Part shown: positions 9,288 to 23,000 of the stretch, piece by piece
Numbering within the stretch: position 1 is the stretch's first letter
Layout of the letters: each line of letters begins with the position of its first letter
Origin: Azolla caroliniana
Lineage: Eukaryota > Polypodiophyta
Length of the DNA: 64,000 nucleotides
Direction of reading: 5' to 3'
NCBI GenBank assembly: GCA_043228905.1
Contig: JBHGNT010000015.1
Span: 20,088,001 to 20,152,000, forward strand
Made by a program: the position numbers and the translations under genes
The notes under the pieces: generated by a model
Seen by the model: the letters and a program-made list of their open reading frames with translations, nothing else
Database searches by the model: none
Told to the model about the DNA's origin: nothing

Positions 9288-10540
9288 AGTATATGTTTTT
9301 TAATTGATACATACCTAGATTTTGAGGGAACTGGTTGTGTGTTGGTGGTCATAATCAAGCATTTATTAATTTTTGAGATTTCCTGTTGTTGCGAGGGCTT
9401 CTACTGCACTCGTGATCACAATGCTCCATCTATTTGAATGTTGGTGCAAAACCCAAGATGGGGAGGAGTATGGTGAAATTAAAGGTAATAACATGAGAGC
9501 ACAAAACTGCATGTTCCACTCTGTGTGTGCTCAAATTCAAAAATTTGAGTATTCCCATATTTCCCTCCCCATAATAAATTATATGCATATTTAAGACTTG
9601 CCCACTAAATATTAACTAAAAAAATAGCTAATTAGCTATGGTCTTTTTAGTTATATGTTGGCTATAATAGTGTTTCTATTCACATGCTTTCACCCTAATA
9701 TAATTATGTGATTCCACCAAAAAGAAAAGAGAGAAGAGAAGATATATGCATATCAATCATTTAGTCTAAAGATGACTAACTTTCCACGTAGATTCTTGCA
9801 TGATGGATAAAGACAAACATACATACTCGAATTCTTCACGACATGTATCCTTTAGTGATGGGCACATAGAGGGATAGAGAAGGGGGGAGATTTGTATAAT
9901 TATCCACATGTCTTTAATTTGACGGTTCATTGTTGATATGTCACAATAGTGGTTGAAAATAATTGAATGAGGAACAATAATATGGAACTATTCTCATATA
10001 TTGATGTTGACTAGGTCTTTGTGGCTTCATGCACGTATTATGGTAATCTTAACCTCAATAACATTGATGGTACATAAACCTACCAGGTTGCAACTATGCT
10101 TGGATGAACACTTAATTAATCACTTCATTTAGTTTCAATAGATGAACAAATTGCTTATAAATTGTGAAAAAGGAGGGAGAGCAAATTCACAAATGGTTGA
10201 TCATAGACTTAACAAGATAAAGAGAAATTGTCAATCTATGTTGCAAAAGTATGTATAGAGACAAACACCTAATAACTTAAAATGAAGACTCTTCGGCTTT
10301 CTTAGATTAGTGGCAATGCACGAATGAAGGCTTCTTGGCTTCTTCTAAACTTCATTATTAAAGATAGCTTGGCTCAAAAAAGTGAAAGAAAACCAAAACA
10401 AACCAAATTTTAGGAGTCTTGGTCTTTTTATTTCTTATTGTTTTTTTGGTGGGGTTTGAACCCAAGATCCCAAAGTGGATCATTTTTCATTCTCTTATGA
10501 CCACATGCCCAAGTTTAGGTTACAAATACATATATATAGG
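9288..10540. other. AT-rich intergenic sequence without recognised features
   Basis: No convincing frame, RNA gene or element boundary. A GGGTTTGAACCC segment near 10451-10462 resembles a tRNA-type B box and could be a decayed SINE, but no A box or tail was found. Confidence 0.5.
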
Positions 10541-10551
10541 AAAGAATTCAA

Positions 10552-10845
10552 ACAGGAATGAAATCCAAGAAGGGAGGACACAAACCCTAAACTCTAAACC
10601 CTAAACCCTAAACTCAATAATCATTCATCATTCATCATTCACCCTAAACAGAAATGAAATCCAAGAAGGGAGGACACAAACTCTAAACCCTAAACCCTAA
10701 ACCCTAAACTCTAAACTCTAAACTCAACAATCAATCATCATTCATCATTCACCTTAAACAGAAATGATATCCAAGAAGGGAGGACACAAACCCTAAACTC
10801 TAAACCCTAAACCCTAAACTCAATAATCAATCATCAATCATCAAT
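10552..10845 (+). repeat. interstitial telomere-type repeats in three larger tandem units
   Basis: Three units of about 96-110 bases start at about 10552, 10648 and 10758. Each has ACAGAAATG-like sequence, CCAAGAAGGGAGGACACAAA, a run of CCCTAAA with CTCTAAA variants, and an ATCATTC run. CCCTAAA is the plant telomere repeat. Short interstitial blocks can come from break repair or act as telo-box elements near promoters. The array ends about 280 bases before the GH3 start codon. Confidence 0.85.
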
Positions 10846-11000
10846 CATCAATCTCTCTCTCTCTCTCTCTTAATCATCAATCATCAATCATCAATCATCA
10901 ATCGCTCTCTCTCTCTCTCTTAATCATCATTCATCAATCATCAATCTCTCTCTCTCTCTCTCTCTTAATCATCATTCATCAATCATTCAATCCTTGTCTC
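10822..11000 (+). repeat. alternating ATCATCA and (CT)n minisatellite
   Basis: Blocks of AATCATC units alternate with CT runs (about 10851-10870, 10904-10920, 10946-10966), each block then starting again with TTAATCATCA. The tract probably lies in the promoter or leader of the GH3 gene. Confidence 0.8.
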
Positions 11001-11127
11001 TTCTCTTCTCTGCTTTTAAAACCCCTCTCCTCTTCCATTTCTTTCTTCCATCCCCCAACTGCTGCCCTGCTCTGCTCTTATTTCTTGTGTTTTTCCCACT
11101 GATTGTTTTAGGTCAGACAGAATAGAA

Positions 11128-14100
11128 ATGGCTTCTCTCTCACCATCGCCCTCTTCTTCTTCGTCTTCTACCACTACTACCTTCCTCTTCTTCTTCCTTC
11201 TTCTCCTCCCGTGCCTTTTCTCAGCCCTGCCTGTATCAAGTTATGCAAAGACGACTCCTCTTCCTCCCAAGAAGGCGGCCTTGTACAAGAACCCATCTGC
11301 AGGTGTGGAGGAGAGGGTAAAAGACCTTCTTGCGCGAATGACACTCATGGAGAAGATCGGACAGATGACTCAGATCGAGCGCTCTGTTGCAAATGCGTCC
11401 AGCATATCCGCCTTCTTTGTGGGTAAATACAAATACGATTACATTGCTACACAAATATGTATTATACCAATACAAGTTCATAATATGCATATACACACAC
11501 ATACATATGTATACAAATATACGTAATATACTATTAAAATTAGAAATTCAATTACGAACGAATACAGAATCAAATACATATGCGAATGAATGCATATACA
11601 CTTAATTTTTGAATTAATTTTCATTTCAATTACACTCCTCCAAATGAACTACAGAAACAAAATCGAGGTAAAGAAGATAATTTACAGTGTTACTTAAATA
11701 AGTAGATAAATCAGTACTGAGCTGATCCATCCATCCATTCAGCATTGATATTCTTCAAAAAGAAAACAAACAAATGAAAAGAGAAAAGAAGAAGAAGTGC
11801 TTGTATTCTCCTTGTGGTGAAGACACGCATAATTCCAGTATATTATCCAAAATTAAAAGTACGTAATTCATAAAAGCATACATTTAATTTTCAGCATTCG
11901 TGCCCTCCCATTGTTACTGAAGAAATATGGAAGGAGAAGAAGAACTCTCTGTTCTTGCATTGTCTTCATTACCTTTTAGCAAATTATATACTTCCACTAA
12001 TTCAAGATAACGAAATGAAAGCAAAGAAAAAAGAAAGTAAGACAGGAATGAACATGGACGTGTGCCTTGTTATGATATCAAGTCGTTGTCTCATGTTATG
12101 ATATCAAAAATCTTATTAGAGAGCTTTGTTTTGCTGATCTTTACTAGCAATGTCGAAGTTTAACAAACTTTTCTAATATTGTAGTATTTTAAATATTTTG
12201 ATTTTCATAATGTGATGTCATCCTCTCTTTGTCTATTCATGTGCACAAATCTGTCTAACTACACATTGTTCTCTTTCAATGAGATTATCCAATGTAACCC
12301 CCCCCCCCCCCCCCCCCCCCAAAGTGAGATTGACATGCATAAGTTACTACAGAGCTTAATGGCTTGATGATTCCATAAGTGATGCTTTATCTGAGATGGG
12401 TAACTTAATGTTGAATGTATTGTGTGCTTTCAACATGTAATAGGAAGTATTCTTAGTGGGCCTGGGAGTGCTCCAAGTCCTCACGCATCACCAACTGCTT
12501 GGATGGATATGGTGGATGGATTCCAGAAGGCAGCATTAAGTACAAGGCTGGGGATCCCCCTCATGTATGGAATAGATGCTGTGCATGGCCATAACAATGT
12601 CTATGGAGCAACCATCTTCCCCCACAATGTGGGTTTGGGCTCTTCCAGGCGAGTGAGAGATTATCTCAACTACGATTGCATTGTATTTGTATGCATATAT
12701 GTGTGTGCATTTCTATGTGTTTGAGACTGTATGCGTGTATGTGCAAGGAAATGTGTTTTGTAACATATGTGCATGATCACTTGGTTTGATATTTGTATGT
12801 GTTTCAGACTGCATGTGCTAGATTGCATGTATGATATGTGCCTTGAGGATGAGAATGTGTACGTGCATGTGCATGTGCAAAAAATGACCACAAGAATTCG
12901 TGTATGTATGTGTCTTTCCCTATTAACTATGTCATCACAATCTTATGCACACATTTCATCTCTGTGCAGGGACCCAGATTTGGTAAGGAGGATTGGAGAA
13001 GCCACTGCCCTTGAGGTCCGAGGCACTGGCATCCAATATGTATTTGCACCTTGTATCGCTGTAAGCACCCAAATAGATTTTGTTTTGTGTAAATTTTGGG
13101 TTATGCCTATAAATTAAAGCTGTATCAAGTGTTGCATTTGTGCTACACCCTAAACACTAAGAAAGACCTGAATGCTTTTGAGATATCTTTGTGATAGACC
13201 ATGTAATAAGCAGAACCTTTTTCGCAGGTTTGTAGGAATCCTAGGTGGGGACGCTGTTATGAAAGTTACAGCGAGGATCCTCAAATTGTTCGAAATATGA
13301 CTGAAATCATAGTGGGTTTGCAAGGAGCTCCTCCAAAACCAGGTGTTCCTTATGTTGCTGGACAGTAAGTTTCTATCATCTCATGGTCCTGTTTATTATA
13401 TCATCTCTTTAGCTAGCTCAAAGATGGTCAAAGATACACAACATCGTCATCGTCCATCATAAGAAAATCATAATGTCATTACTGTAACAATCCGTTAGTT
13501 TTTTCCCCTTAAACAATCCTTGATTACAATGTCAGCATGATGACAGCCCATGATTTGGAATCATGTCTGTAGGCAATCCTTGATATGGTGTCATTTATAC
13601 ACGCTAACCTTGATTTGGTGGCGTTATTGTTCTCAGGCGTAATGTGGCAGCTACAGCCAAACATTTTGTTGGTGATGGCGGCACTGTGAATGGCATTGAT
13701 GAGAACAACACCGTGACTAGTTTCAAGAGTTTGGTTAATATACATATGGTGTCCTATTTTGATGCCATTTCAAAGGGTGTATCTACCATAATGACATCTT
13801 ACAGTAGCTGGAATGGGCAAAAGATGCACGACAACAGATTCCTTATTTCACATGTGCTTAAGAAACAGCTTGGATTCAAGGTACAGAATCATTCTTTACC
13901 TGGAATTGATATGCTGTATACAAAAAGACTTATGAGAACACGTTTACGATCATATATATTCCCTAATGCTATCTGTACTCAACATTGAGTTCACATGCTG
14001 CATAGATGGAAACTGCCATACATATACATGATCGTTAATACTCCTTTGCAATATATATTCACATTGAATTCATACATTGTTATATTCATGGTAATTGTCG

Positions 14101-15780
14101 TACTCTCCCCTTTGCTGTGTACTAAACATTTGGATCATATGCTGCATACATGGTAACAATTCTAACATTTGCTGCATACTTTTGTGGTTCGTTAATCTAG
14201 TAAAGTATCCTCTAAGTTAATAGGAGAGATGCACTTGTGTGGCTCCTGGTTGGTTGATTCCTTACCTACATTACTCGTTTGCTATACTTTGTGAATAGAC
14301 TTCATTTTTATCTGATCAGATTTGTGATATGCAGGGCTTTGTGATCTCTGATTGGCAAGGGATTGACAGAGTCACTGATCCTCCAGGAATCAATTATACA
14401 TTCTCAGTTGAAAAGGGTATTAATGCTGGGCTAGATATGGTAAAATAGATCCACCATTCATAAATTGTCATTATCTATACTTCACAGTAACACACTATAT
14501 GTGAAGTGGTTGTATACGGCATAATGTTTGTGAGATGGTCTTATACAGATTATGGTACCGTTTGACTATACATCTTTCGCCAATGACGTGCATCAATTGG
14601 TTAAGTCTGGTTACATTCCGATGAAGAGGATAAATGATGCAGTAAGTAGAATCCTCAGAGTAAAGTTTACAATGGGTTTATTTGAAAATCCACTTGGTGA
14701 TCGAAGTCTTACCAGCATGGTCGGTGCACAGGTAAGCTATCATTGGTACATTTATACATATATTTGCTTTTCACCGTTCAATTTCTCTGAAGATTTGTGA
14801 TGTGTTTTATAATTTAGAAACATAGGAATCTGGCTAGAGAAGCTGTGAGAAAGTCTCTTGTTTTATTGAAGAATGGGAAATCAGGCGATGCACCATTCCT
14901 TCCTTTAAAGAAGAAGGCATCAAAGATCCTTGTAGCCGGTAGTCATGCGAATGACATTGGATACCAATGTGGAGGGTGGACAAGCTCTTGGCAAGGCTCG
15001 AGCGGCAACATTACCATAGGTGGGATGATTCGTGTTACCTCTCAAGGTTTCTAGATTGATCATGCAGTTCACTCACATTTGATATGTAGAGCACAACACA
15101 CCTTTGATGAATATAGCTACAAGTAGCTCACATCTGATACATATTACTACAAATAGCTCACATTTGATCAATATAGCCACATGTAATCACGCTGTGGCAC
15201 TAGACAAATCGAACACTAACAAATGAATCTAATGTGCATGTTTCAATGGATTGTTTTTTTTTTTATGCCCATGTTCACTAAAGGTTTCCCCACTACAGGC
15301 ACGACTATCCTTGATGCTGTTAACAACATTGTTGATAAATCTACCCAAGTTGTCTATAAACAATCACCAGACACAGACTTTGTGAAAAACAAGGGATACT
15401 CATATGCTATTGTCGTGGTGGGAGAGGAACCATATGCAGAGTTCTTGGGTGACAGTACAACATTAACAATTCCAAATGAAGGCATACAAACTATAAAGAA
15501 TGTTTGCACCTCTTTAAAGTGTGTGGTGGTACTTATATCAGGAAGGCCTCTTGTGATTGAACCATACTTGCCACTGGTTGATGCATTTGTAGCTGCGTGG
15601 CTTCCGGGGACGGAAGGGAAAGGTGTCACCGATGTTATATTTGGAGATTATCCATTTCAAGGAAAATCGTCGCGGACATGGTTTAAGAGAGTTGATCAAT
15701 TACCCATGAATGTGAATGACCGGCATTATTATCCTCTTTTCCCATACGGTTTTGGACTGACCACCAATACTAATAAATAA
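11128..15780 (+). CDS. GH3 beta-D-glucan exohydrolase / beta-glucosidase, 9 exons
   Basis: Exons: 11128-11422, 12444-12648, 12970-13060, 13228-13364, 13637-13880, 14335-14439, 14549-14731, 14818-15019, 15299-15780. Together they encode 647 residues in a closed frame. The product is a plant exohydrolase releasing glucose from cell-wall beta-glucans. A signal peptide is visible (a Ser/Thr-rich start, then [13 protein letters not shown]), so it should be secreted to the wall. Family marks are all present: [31 protein letters not shown], the nucleophile Asp330 in ISDWQGIDR, Trp474 in CGGWTSSW and the candidate acid/base Glu535 in PYAEFLGD, compared with barley ExoI. Length is normal (about 620-660). 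All introns are GT-AG except the second, which begins GC (12649-12650). No break was seen, so it should be functional. Substrate preference is not readable from sequence. Confidence 0.93.
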
Positions 15781-17368
15781 CATGTAGTTGGTAGGCGAAA
15801 ATTTTCCTAAACACTACTAAAACTATTCCAACCACCATCATTGCCATTGCGACATTGCTTCCTGTGTATCACATCAAGGATGTTTTTTTCATTGTTTTTC
15901 TCAGTATCCTTCTACATCGATTGTACCATGATCGATTCATTGGAAATCCCAATATTATTTAATTGTGTTCCCAGCATTGGGTGAATGTTCGTGAAGCTGT
16001 TTATATGTATAATGAGCTTCGTACTCATGTAAATGCACTTGAACATTCTTTCTTTAACATGAAACAGGAGAATGAAAATTTCACTGGTAAGTTGTAACAT
16101 TGATGGTACATTGTTTTAAATTACACAAGAGTTTGATTTAGTTATAGACGGTTATGCCTAACCATGAGTGCAATTTCCTCAGAGGTGAGAGGAAAGATAA
16201 ATTTTAATATGGGTATTAAATCACAAGGCAACAATAGCGAGGGCATGTTAAGTACCCAAAATTGTGTAATGCATTTTGTTCCGAGAATATTCAAAAACAA
16301 TTTTTGTTTTCAAAAAAGAGGGCATATTATACTTAACTCCTCATGCTTCATCTATGACTTACATCTTTCTTCAGATTGACTCACATTTTGCAATATTCGG
16401 AAACTATTTTTTGCATGTTATTTGTTGATGTATATCCCAAAATCCTAATCCAAGTCAAAACTTCAAGCCAATTGCTTCCAAGATGTTTAAGATGTGTAAT
16501 TTCCAGCATTTATGTTGGATGATGATATTCATAATTTTCATAAACACACTAAATTTCATATTGATTACTTATGAGTCAATGCACCCTAATCTTTATTCAG
16601 AGAAATGCATTTCCATAGAGTAGCTTTTAAGAATCCGAAACAATCATCCATCCCTTTTCTATATTTAGCTAATCTACTTCCCCTTTGACGTTAGTTATTT
16701 CCATTCCTTGAGCTCGCTCAATGGTAACTAGCTATTATTCAGAGATAATGTCCTTGTTGTCGCTCAAACCTAGATTGTTTTGAGTTTGTGTCTACTGTGA
16801 GGAAAAATAGGTGGTAAATGCAATGACCGAAGTACTAATAGATTGCATCTTTGAGATCACCAAGCCTTCCTCAATGACATTTTGATAAAGGTTGAAGAAG
16901 ATAGAGATGAGACCTTAGATAATGATAGGTTCATACATTTTGTGGCAAATCACGTTGCCAATTATAAGAAAGTATTACAAAGATTCGAAGTTGTGCTTTT
17001 GGCATTCTTAGGTGACAAGTTGGCTTTTGGACTATAGGATATTCTACTAGTAGGGTACTTGTGTGGGTCATATGAGCTATATGGTTGGGGTTCCAACTCA
17101 ATTCTTGACTGTGGTCTCATGTAAACATGTGTCATCAAGACTGCTTTTGACTTCCTTTGTGCATTAAATTACCCTCAATCAACCCTTTAACCTTTTCTCT
17201 TTGTCGCACTTTTGCACCAATAGTCCTCGCCTTGTTGACCCTTTATTATCCCTCCTTTATCCTCTATGTTGATCTTAGTGTTGTTACTAGTGGTCCCCAT
17301 TACAATTATAGGCGCCATCTTTTCTATGTTGTTGTGGAGCCTTCAATTGTTATCTATAGAGATCGATT
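15781..17368. other. intergenic sequence downstream of the GH3 gene
   Basis: The first part should contain the GH3 3' untranslated region. The rest has no frame I recognise. A short open stretch at about 15975-16085 is not long enough to name. Confidence 0.5.
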
Positions 17369-17373
17369 TAGAG

Positions 17374-17757
17374 TGTGAAAGGGCCGAAAGGCCGAAAGAA
17401 GTATAAGAAGAAGTTTTGGTGACCGGATGGCCGGAACATGTAGCCGGACAAAGTGTGAAAAATTGTCGAAGCCGAATAGTTGATTGTGTGAAAGCAAAAA
17501 ATATTAATATGCTGAAAATATTATTAATATGTATAAAGTAGAAAATGTAAATAGTAGGATGTTATAATTGTTAGTTAGGAACGGTTTGCCCAACGGCAAT
17601 ATAACTGCTCTATGCTTTCCTATATAAAAGTGGCATGTGTATTGTATGGGGTGCTGGAGAAATTTTAATATAGAAATATCTTTGGAGTATATAGTGTCTA
17701 CTATATCTATAGACTATGTTATTTTATTTTTAGTTCTAAGTTTTAAGGTACAGAGCA
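17374..17757. mobile_element. solo LTR, 384 bp, with target duplication TAGAG
   Basis: The segment starts TGTGAAAGGG and ends ACAGAGCA, flanked by a perfect 5-bp direct repeat TAGAG (17369-17373 and 17758-17762). It contains a TATATAAAAG box near 17621-17630 and a GGCCGAAAG repeat near its start. No internal retrotransposon region is present. This is the expected product of recombination between two LTRs. The superfamily is unknown. Confidence 0.75.
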
Positions 17758-17762
17758 TAGAG

Positions 17763-19700
17763 CCAAATTGCCAATCAAACATAACCCCATCAGCCAAAGA
17801 GTTAGTGAATAATCTATTTGTTTATTAATCTCTTGTTGTAATTTCCATACCTCCAACCACAGGACATTTAGTGATTAAGTATCCAACCTGTGTTTTACCA
17901 CGAGGGTGGAACATCAACCTTGTATTTCCACTAACCTCACCAAAAGCTCTCTTATTCCATCATCTTTACAACATCAACTTCCTCAATCATCAAGGAATCT
18001 TACTCATTTGGCTCCCTCACTTGGACCAATTTTTATCACGATGTCACTAGTCCAATTTCCTTCATTGTGTTTGCACAAAAGAACACATAGATATCTTAAC
18101 TTGCCATATCCATTGTGTAACTTACAATTTTCTCTCAAATCATTTTTCTCCTTTGAGATGATCAAAACACATACAAAGGAAACAACTAAAGATTTCAAAG
18201 GATTTGCACTTCAAATAATTCTAAATGTTTGTAAGGATGACATTGGCTCCAAAATCTTTATATCAACATATTTCCTAAATATTTAAATATAAGTGCAAAT
18301 TTACGTCATACTAGTCCCACAACATCTTCATGATTGTGGTCACATATTGTATGACACAAATATAGCATGAATGTCTTTGAGCTCCAGAATGATTAACGTG
18401 AAGAAATGTAATAATCAAAGTTGAGAAGCACAAATCTTTGTGGATGAACCTCGATGATGTGGCCCACAATTGTCTTATGGATTTGCTGAATCCAACAATC
18501 TAAGCCCTTAGAAAGGTTCACTTAGCTACAAATCTAACCCAAGGTAGAGGTTGAACACCCTTCACATGTTATGAAAGTGAGCAAGGGACATTTCCATTTT
18601 GAAAGCTTGGTTGCAAATGCTATATTGCAATTTAATTCTGTCAACTTTGATAACTTTTTTTTTTTTGTGAAATAACATTCTCACAACCTTTTTTTAGTCT
18701 TAGAGAAAGAACTGTTTGACAGGATGACCTCGTACATTTATAAATGCCCATTATCTTGATCATTCATTGTTGTATTGCAACTAAATTCTCTCAACTTTGA
18801 GAACTTGTCATTTTAGTGAAATAACATTCTAACAACCGTTTTAATCGTAGAGAACAAACTCTAGGACACAATGACCTTGTACTTTGATAAACGCCCATTA
18901 TCTAGATCATTCATTGCCTTTGCTATTATGAGCATGTACCTAAAAATCTTTTGTGGTGTTCCACAAGTTTTCTAGATGGTGTGAAAGAAAAAAGAACATT
19001 GCTTTGTAAAGCGCAACCATGAGCTTTCTTTGAATCAACTCTCCTAATAATTCATGTCTTCTTACCAATTTTCAATACTTGGAATCATTAATGACTTGTT
19101 TCTCTTTTTTCTTGATAATATTATAAGCTCTATGTCGATTACTTACTCGAGAAATCAATATGCATGTTTGAATACAAACTAACACAAGCTTATACAGTCA
19201 ACTCGAATTCCACGACAAGAGATTACATGCTAAAGCATAGTTTGCCTCATAAAGCAAACTTTTGACATCCTAACAAATTAATACATGTACACACATATTG
19301 GCAATAAAGTTATCAAAGTTGACCTCTTAGTTATGCAGCTTTATAAACCTCGACATTTAAAAAATGCCTCATTTCTCTTTGATTAAATTTTGTCTTGTAA
19401 TATTACATTTAACCTTGGTTGTTGGTGATCTTTACCAGTTTCCAGTCTGGCAAACTTGCAATGAACCTAGAAATAGTTCAAATTCTGGAGGACATCTATC
19501 TACGGTTAAATCGCAAACTCGAGATTTATTTTATAGTCTAAGATACAATAAAAAGGACAGTAATTCCCCACATGCTCGTGTAATTAATTTTACATATTTC
19601 AGAAGATCATTTTAGATAGAAGAAACTGGCAAAAAATTTATCCAGATACTTTTATTTCAGATTTGATATTGAGATGAAGAAATCAAAGCAATAAATAGCT
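17763..19700. other. intergenic AT-rich sequence
   Basis: Apart from the duplication at 18622-18927 I see nothing in it. A small open frame at 19364-19615 starts with a hydrophobic stretch but has no recognisable similarity or gene context. Confidence 0.45.
18622..18927 (+). repeat. tandem duplication, period about 149 bp
   Basis: Two diverged copies start TATTGCAATTTAATTCT (about 18622) and TATTGCAACTAAATTCT (about 18772). Both continue through AACTTTGA, GTGAAATAACATTCT, CAACC and GCCCATTATCT..GATCATTCATTG. Divergence suggests an old duplication. Confidence 0.75.
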
Positions 19701-20090
19701 AGACACTTCATTAATTCAATAAAATACTGTAGTGTCACTTCGAAGCTCTTCAGTATTTTCAATACACTGTTTAGGAAGCTTTCTGTGACATATATGTACA
19801 GGGCTTGAACTTTCCTGTCTTTTTCCAAACTCCAATAATATATGTATTCTTGGCAAAAAAACAAAGAGTTTTAAAACTGGATTTATGAATATACACTCAA
19901 GAAGCAAAAGATTATATATGCTTTTCTCTGGAATGATGTGAAAATGACTCCTTGATGGGGAACATACAATGGACTTTATTCCTATAACATTTGAACCAAT
20001 GGTTGTGTTTGCTGATTGCTCCTTTATCATTTCATCCAGCGTCAAATGTTCTTTTTTTACCATATTTATTTATAATCATCCAAGCATATC

Positions 20091-23000
20091 TCATCTGTGC
20101 TTTTGGGCATCTGCCAGTGACAAAGCCAAAGCAAGCATTATCTGTTCTTCAAAGCTATCTGGAACCATAGGAGAAAGCGATGTACTTGATGAGGGCTGAT
20201 CAATCGTTCCCACCTGTACAGCTTCAGAATTAGGACATTCTGATGTAGAAACCTTACTATCTCTTCGTAGCAAAGGTAAAAGAGTTCTTGACCAACCAGA
20301 TATAGAACCCTTACTATCTTCTCTTCCAACTGTTAACCTTGTCCAATTATTCAATACTTTAGCAGTCTCTAGCTTTGCTTGGTCATTCTCTCTTTCTTCA
20401 TATTCATTTACACTATCTACATTACACTGTATATGACCTTCCTTTTTCATCTTCATTGTTCTACTCCTAGTCACACTGTTTGGTGGGGATCCGGCAGTAG
20501 CTTCATTAGCAATAACAGAATTCAGTAGAGCATTTCTGGAGCACTTCCTTATCTCAACGGATTTTTGTGCAGCAATAACAGAATTTACTGGACCACATAT
20601 GGAGATATTAGTTGTCTCAGATACCTGAGAGATACCCAGATTTCTCTCAAACCTGTTAGCTTGCCTTTCTGCCAAGACAGCAATTGCTCCTGCTAAACTT
20701 CCCGTTACACCCATGTTTGTTCTTTCAGGTGTAGATCTCATAGTTCCATCAATAGTAAAATTTGCACTTCTACTACTTGGGTTTCCAGATCCTCTGATCT
20801 TCCAATCTAATACAGCTCCCTGTTGTGATTGATCTTGGTCCTAAAAGGTGATGAAAATTTATAACCATCCAGATAGTTTAGTTTGAAATAGATGGGATGC
20901 GGATATTCAAAGAGGTACTACTGTATCCACTTATGCTGGGTACAATGTTGAGATTCAAGTAAAAGGTGCTGACTACAGATAATATTGGAATGTATCACAT
21001 GAATTAGCAATTTATCCTTCTCATAACATAAGAATGTCATACTGTATTTTCTGTGCATAAAAAACTTTCTAGAGGTAAGAAATAAAGGAATACCTTCTGT
21101 CATTTTGTTTAGCTTTCTCTAGTGGTAAAGTGAATCCCAATTCACATAGCATCACTAGGAGAGAAAATGATTCTTACAGTTACTCTTTAACAGGACTGTA
21201 TATGACGATAGTATTTTTTCACCTGTCGGCTCCTTTTCAACCTCAGAAAACGGTATCCTCGCAACATGCTCCACGAAAAGTTGGACCCCTTCGTAGCTAG
21301 TGCAGTTAACTTTGCCACTTGAAACTTCAATGTCAGAACTAACCATCAATCGAGATTTCCCAGCTCAAATCATGTTGGGCAATAACAAGACCTACCATGA
21401 TGCCATGGGAGTATGAGGGATGAAGCCCCTGCCAATCAAGTTCTTCTGGTTTACGCACTCAATGTATGTCACCAGGAATCAAACTCCATCTTAGTCAAAG
21501 GAAAGACAGACCTTTGCGATGGGGATAACATCAATACATTCCTGGTGAAGAAAGGTTCGCAAATCAAAAAACCGTAGGGCTAGGAATGATTGTTGCAAAT
21601 GATGGATCCAAGGGAGAAAATCTCCTCGTCTAAAGCCATGTTCTACCCTCAGTTACAAGCTGAAATCCGAGATTTTATCATAGATTTTAGTCTAGAGTTG
21701 CCAACTGTTCTTATTTCAGTGCCGATTGCATTGAGGCTTCACACAAAGCCTGCCAGAGATTGCATTGTGAGCATTCTCATCACGAGGCAAGAATGTCCTC
21801 ACGCCAGAGATACTCAACGCAGACATATCACTGCCAGATGTGAACATAATTGTGGCGTAGATGTGAGCAACTACTCCCATCTACACCAAGACTTCCAACG
21901 AGGGTATAGTGAATTCCAATTTCACGTGGCATCTCTAGGAGAGAATTATCCCATCTTACAGTGACTCTTTAACACAAGGAGTGTATATCTCTCAAACGTA
22001 TTTTTTGTATGTTCCACTTGTAATAGTATCACACAAATTTCAATCAAGTATAAGTGAAATCCTATTAATCTAATCCACCAGAATCTCTATTACTCAAAAG
22101 GAAAGTATCTTAATCATCCACTGACGGAATGACCAAAAGCATGTATCCATGGGTCCTAAAATCAACTTTTAATTGAACCTGTGGAATGAATTTAACGAAG
22201 CCACTGAATGTCTTAAGGATTACATGACAAGTCACACAATTCCCAAAAATGTCCATTAGTAAGAAAATAATATTGGCAGAGGGTGAGAGGCAGCATGGAC
22301 AAGTACCCAAGACACATCAAGATCCTGTTCTTCCTTCTTTCCCTACAGCGTATTCTGCTTGCCAGTGCATCAGAATTTTTGTGAAATGATCAGGTAGGAT
22401 ATCACAGATGCAGGGGTAGATCACTATGTTTGAATATTGTGGTTTGATTTGGATCAGAGATCCAGACTCAAGAAAGCCGATCTCAGACCATTGTCTCATA
22501 TTATTTTATTGCATCATCAACAAAGAACCAATCATGAGTTTGGAAGAGAGTACGAAACAGCACGCACTGTCAGATGTGAAGCTGTGGCTCAGGTGGGGTT
22601 TGCATGTGATGATGGTGCATGCACATTATCCAGCTTGAAAGTCACCCTTGTAATCAGTTATTCAGTAATGCTATTTCTATCTATCTGGGCATCTGAATGC
22701 TTTCCTTTCCTCAATGCATGATCTGTCAAAATTAGACTATTTAATTTTCTTTTGCCATGTCGCTGTGCTTGTTCTTCTATCCTTCACTTATGTTGCCATC
22801 TCTTTTACTTATTTACATTTCTCTCATTTAAGCTTTACACCTGACTGACCTACCACAAAATTATCATATTTGCCTTGGTGTCTTCATGAGATTGACTTGC
22901 ACTCGGATTATGGTAGATGCACTTGTAATGGCCAAACATTCATATTTATTCTCTATCTTCTTTAATAAGAAAAATAGCAATTACCTGAATAGAGAGCCAA

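Noticed and set aside
9077-9307. Small frame with Lys- and Phe-rich product
   Set aside because: It lies over the G-run and inverted arm of the fold-back element; composition only.
10440-10470. Possible SINE from a tRNA-like B box (GGGTTTGAACCC)
   Set aside because: No A box at the right distance, no tail and no target duplication found.
12298-12320. Run of 23 C in GH3 intron 1
   Set aside because: Simple homopolymer, possibly inflated by sequencing; no feature inferred.
19364-19615. 83-codon frame with a signal-peptide-like start
   Set aside because: No family motif, no neighbouring exons with good splice sites, and AT-rich background makes it expected by chance.
21590-21964. 124-codon frame in the last E3 ligase intron
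   Set aside because: Overlaps one of the direct repeats and has no recognisable domain.
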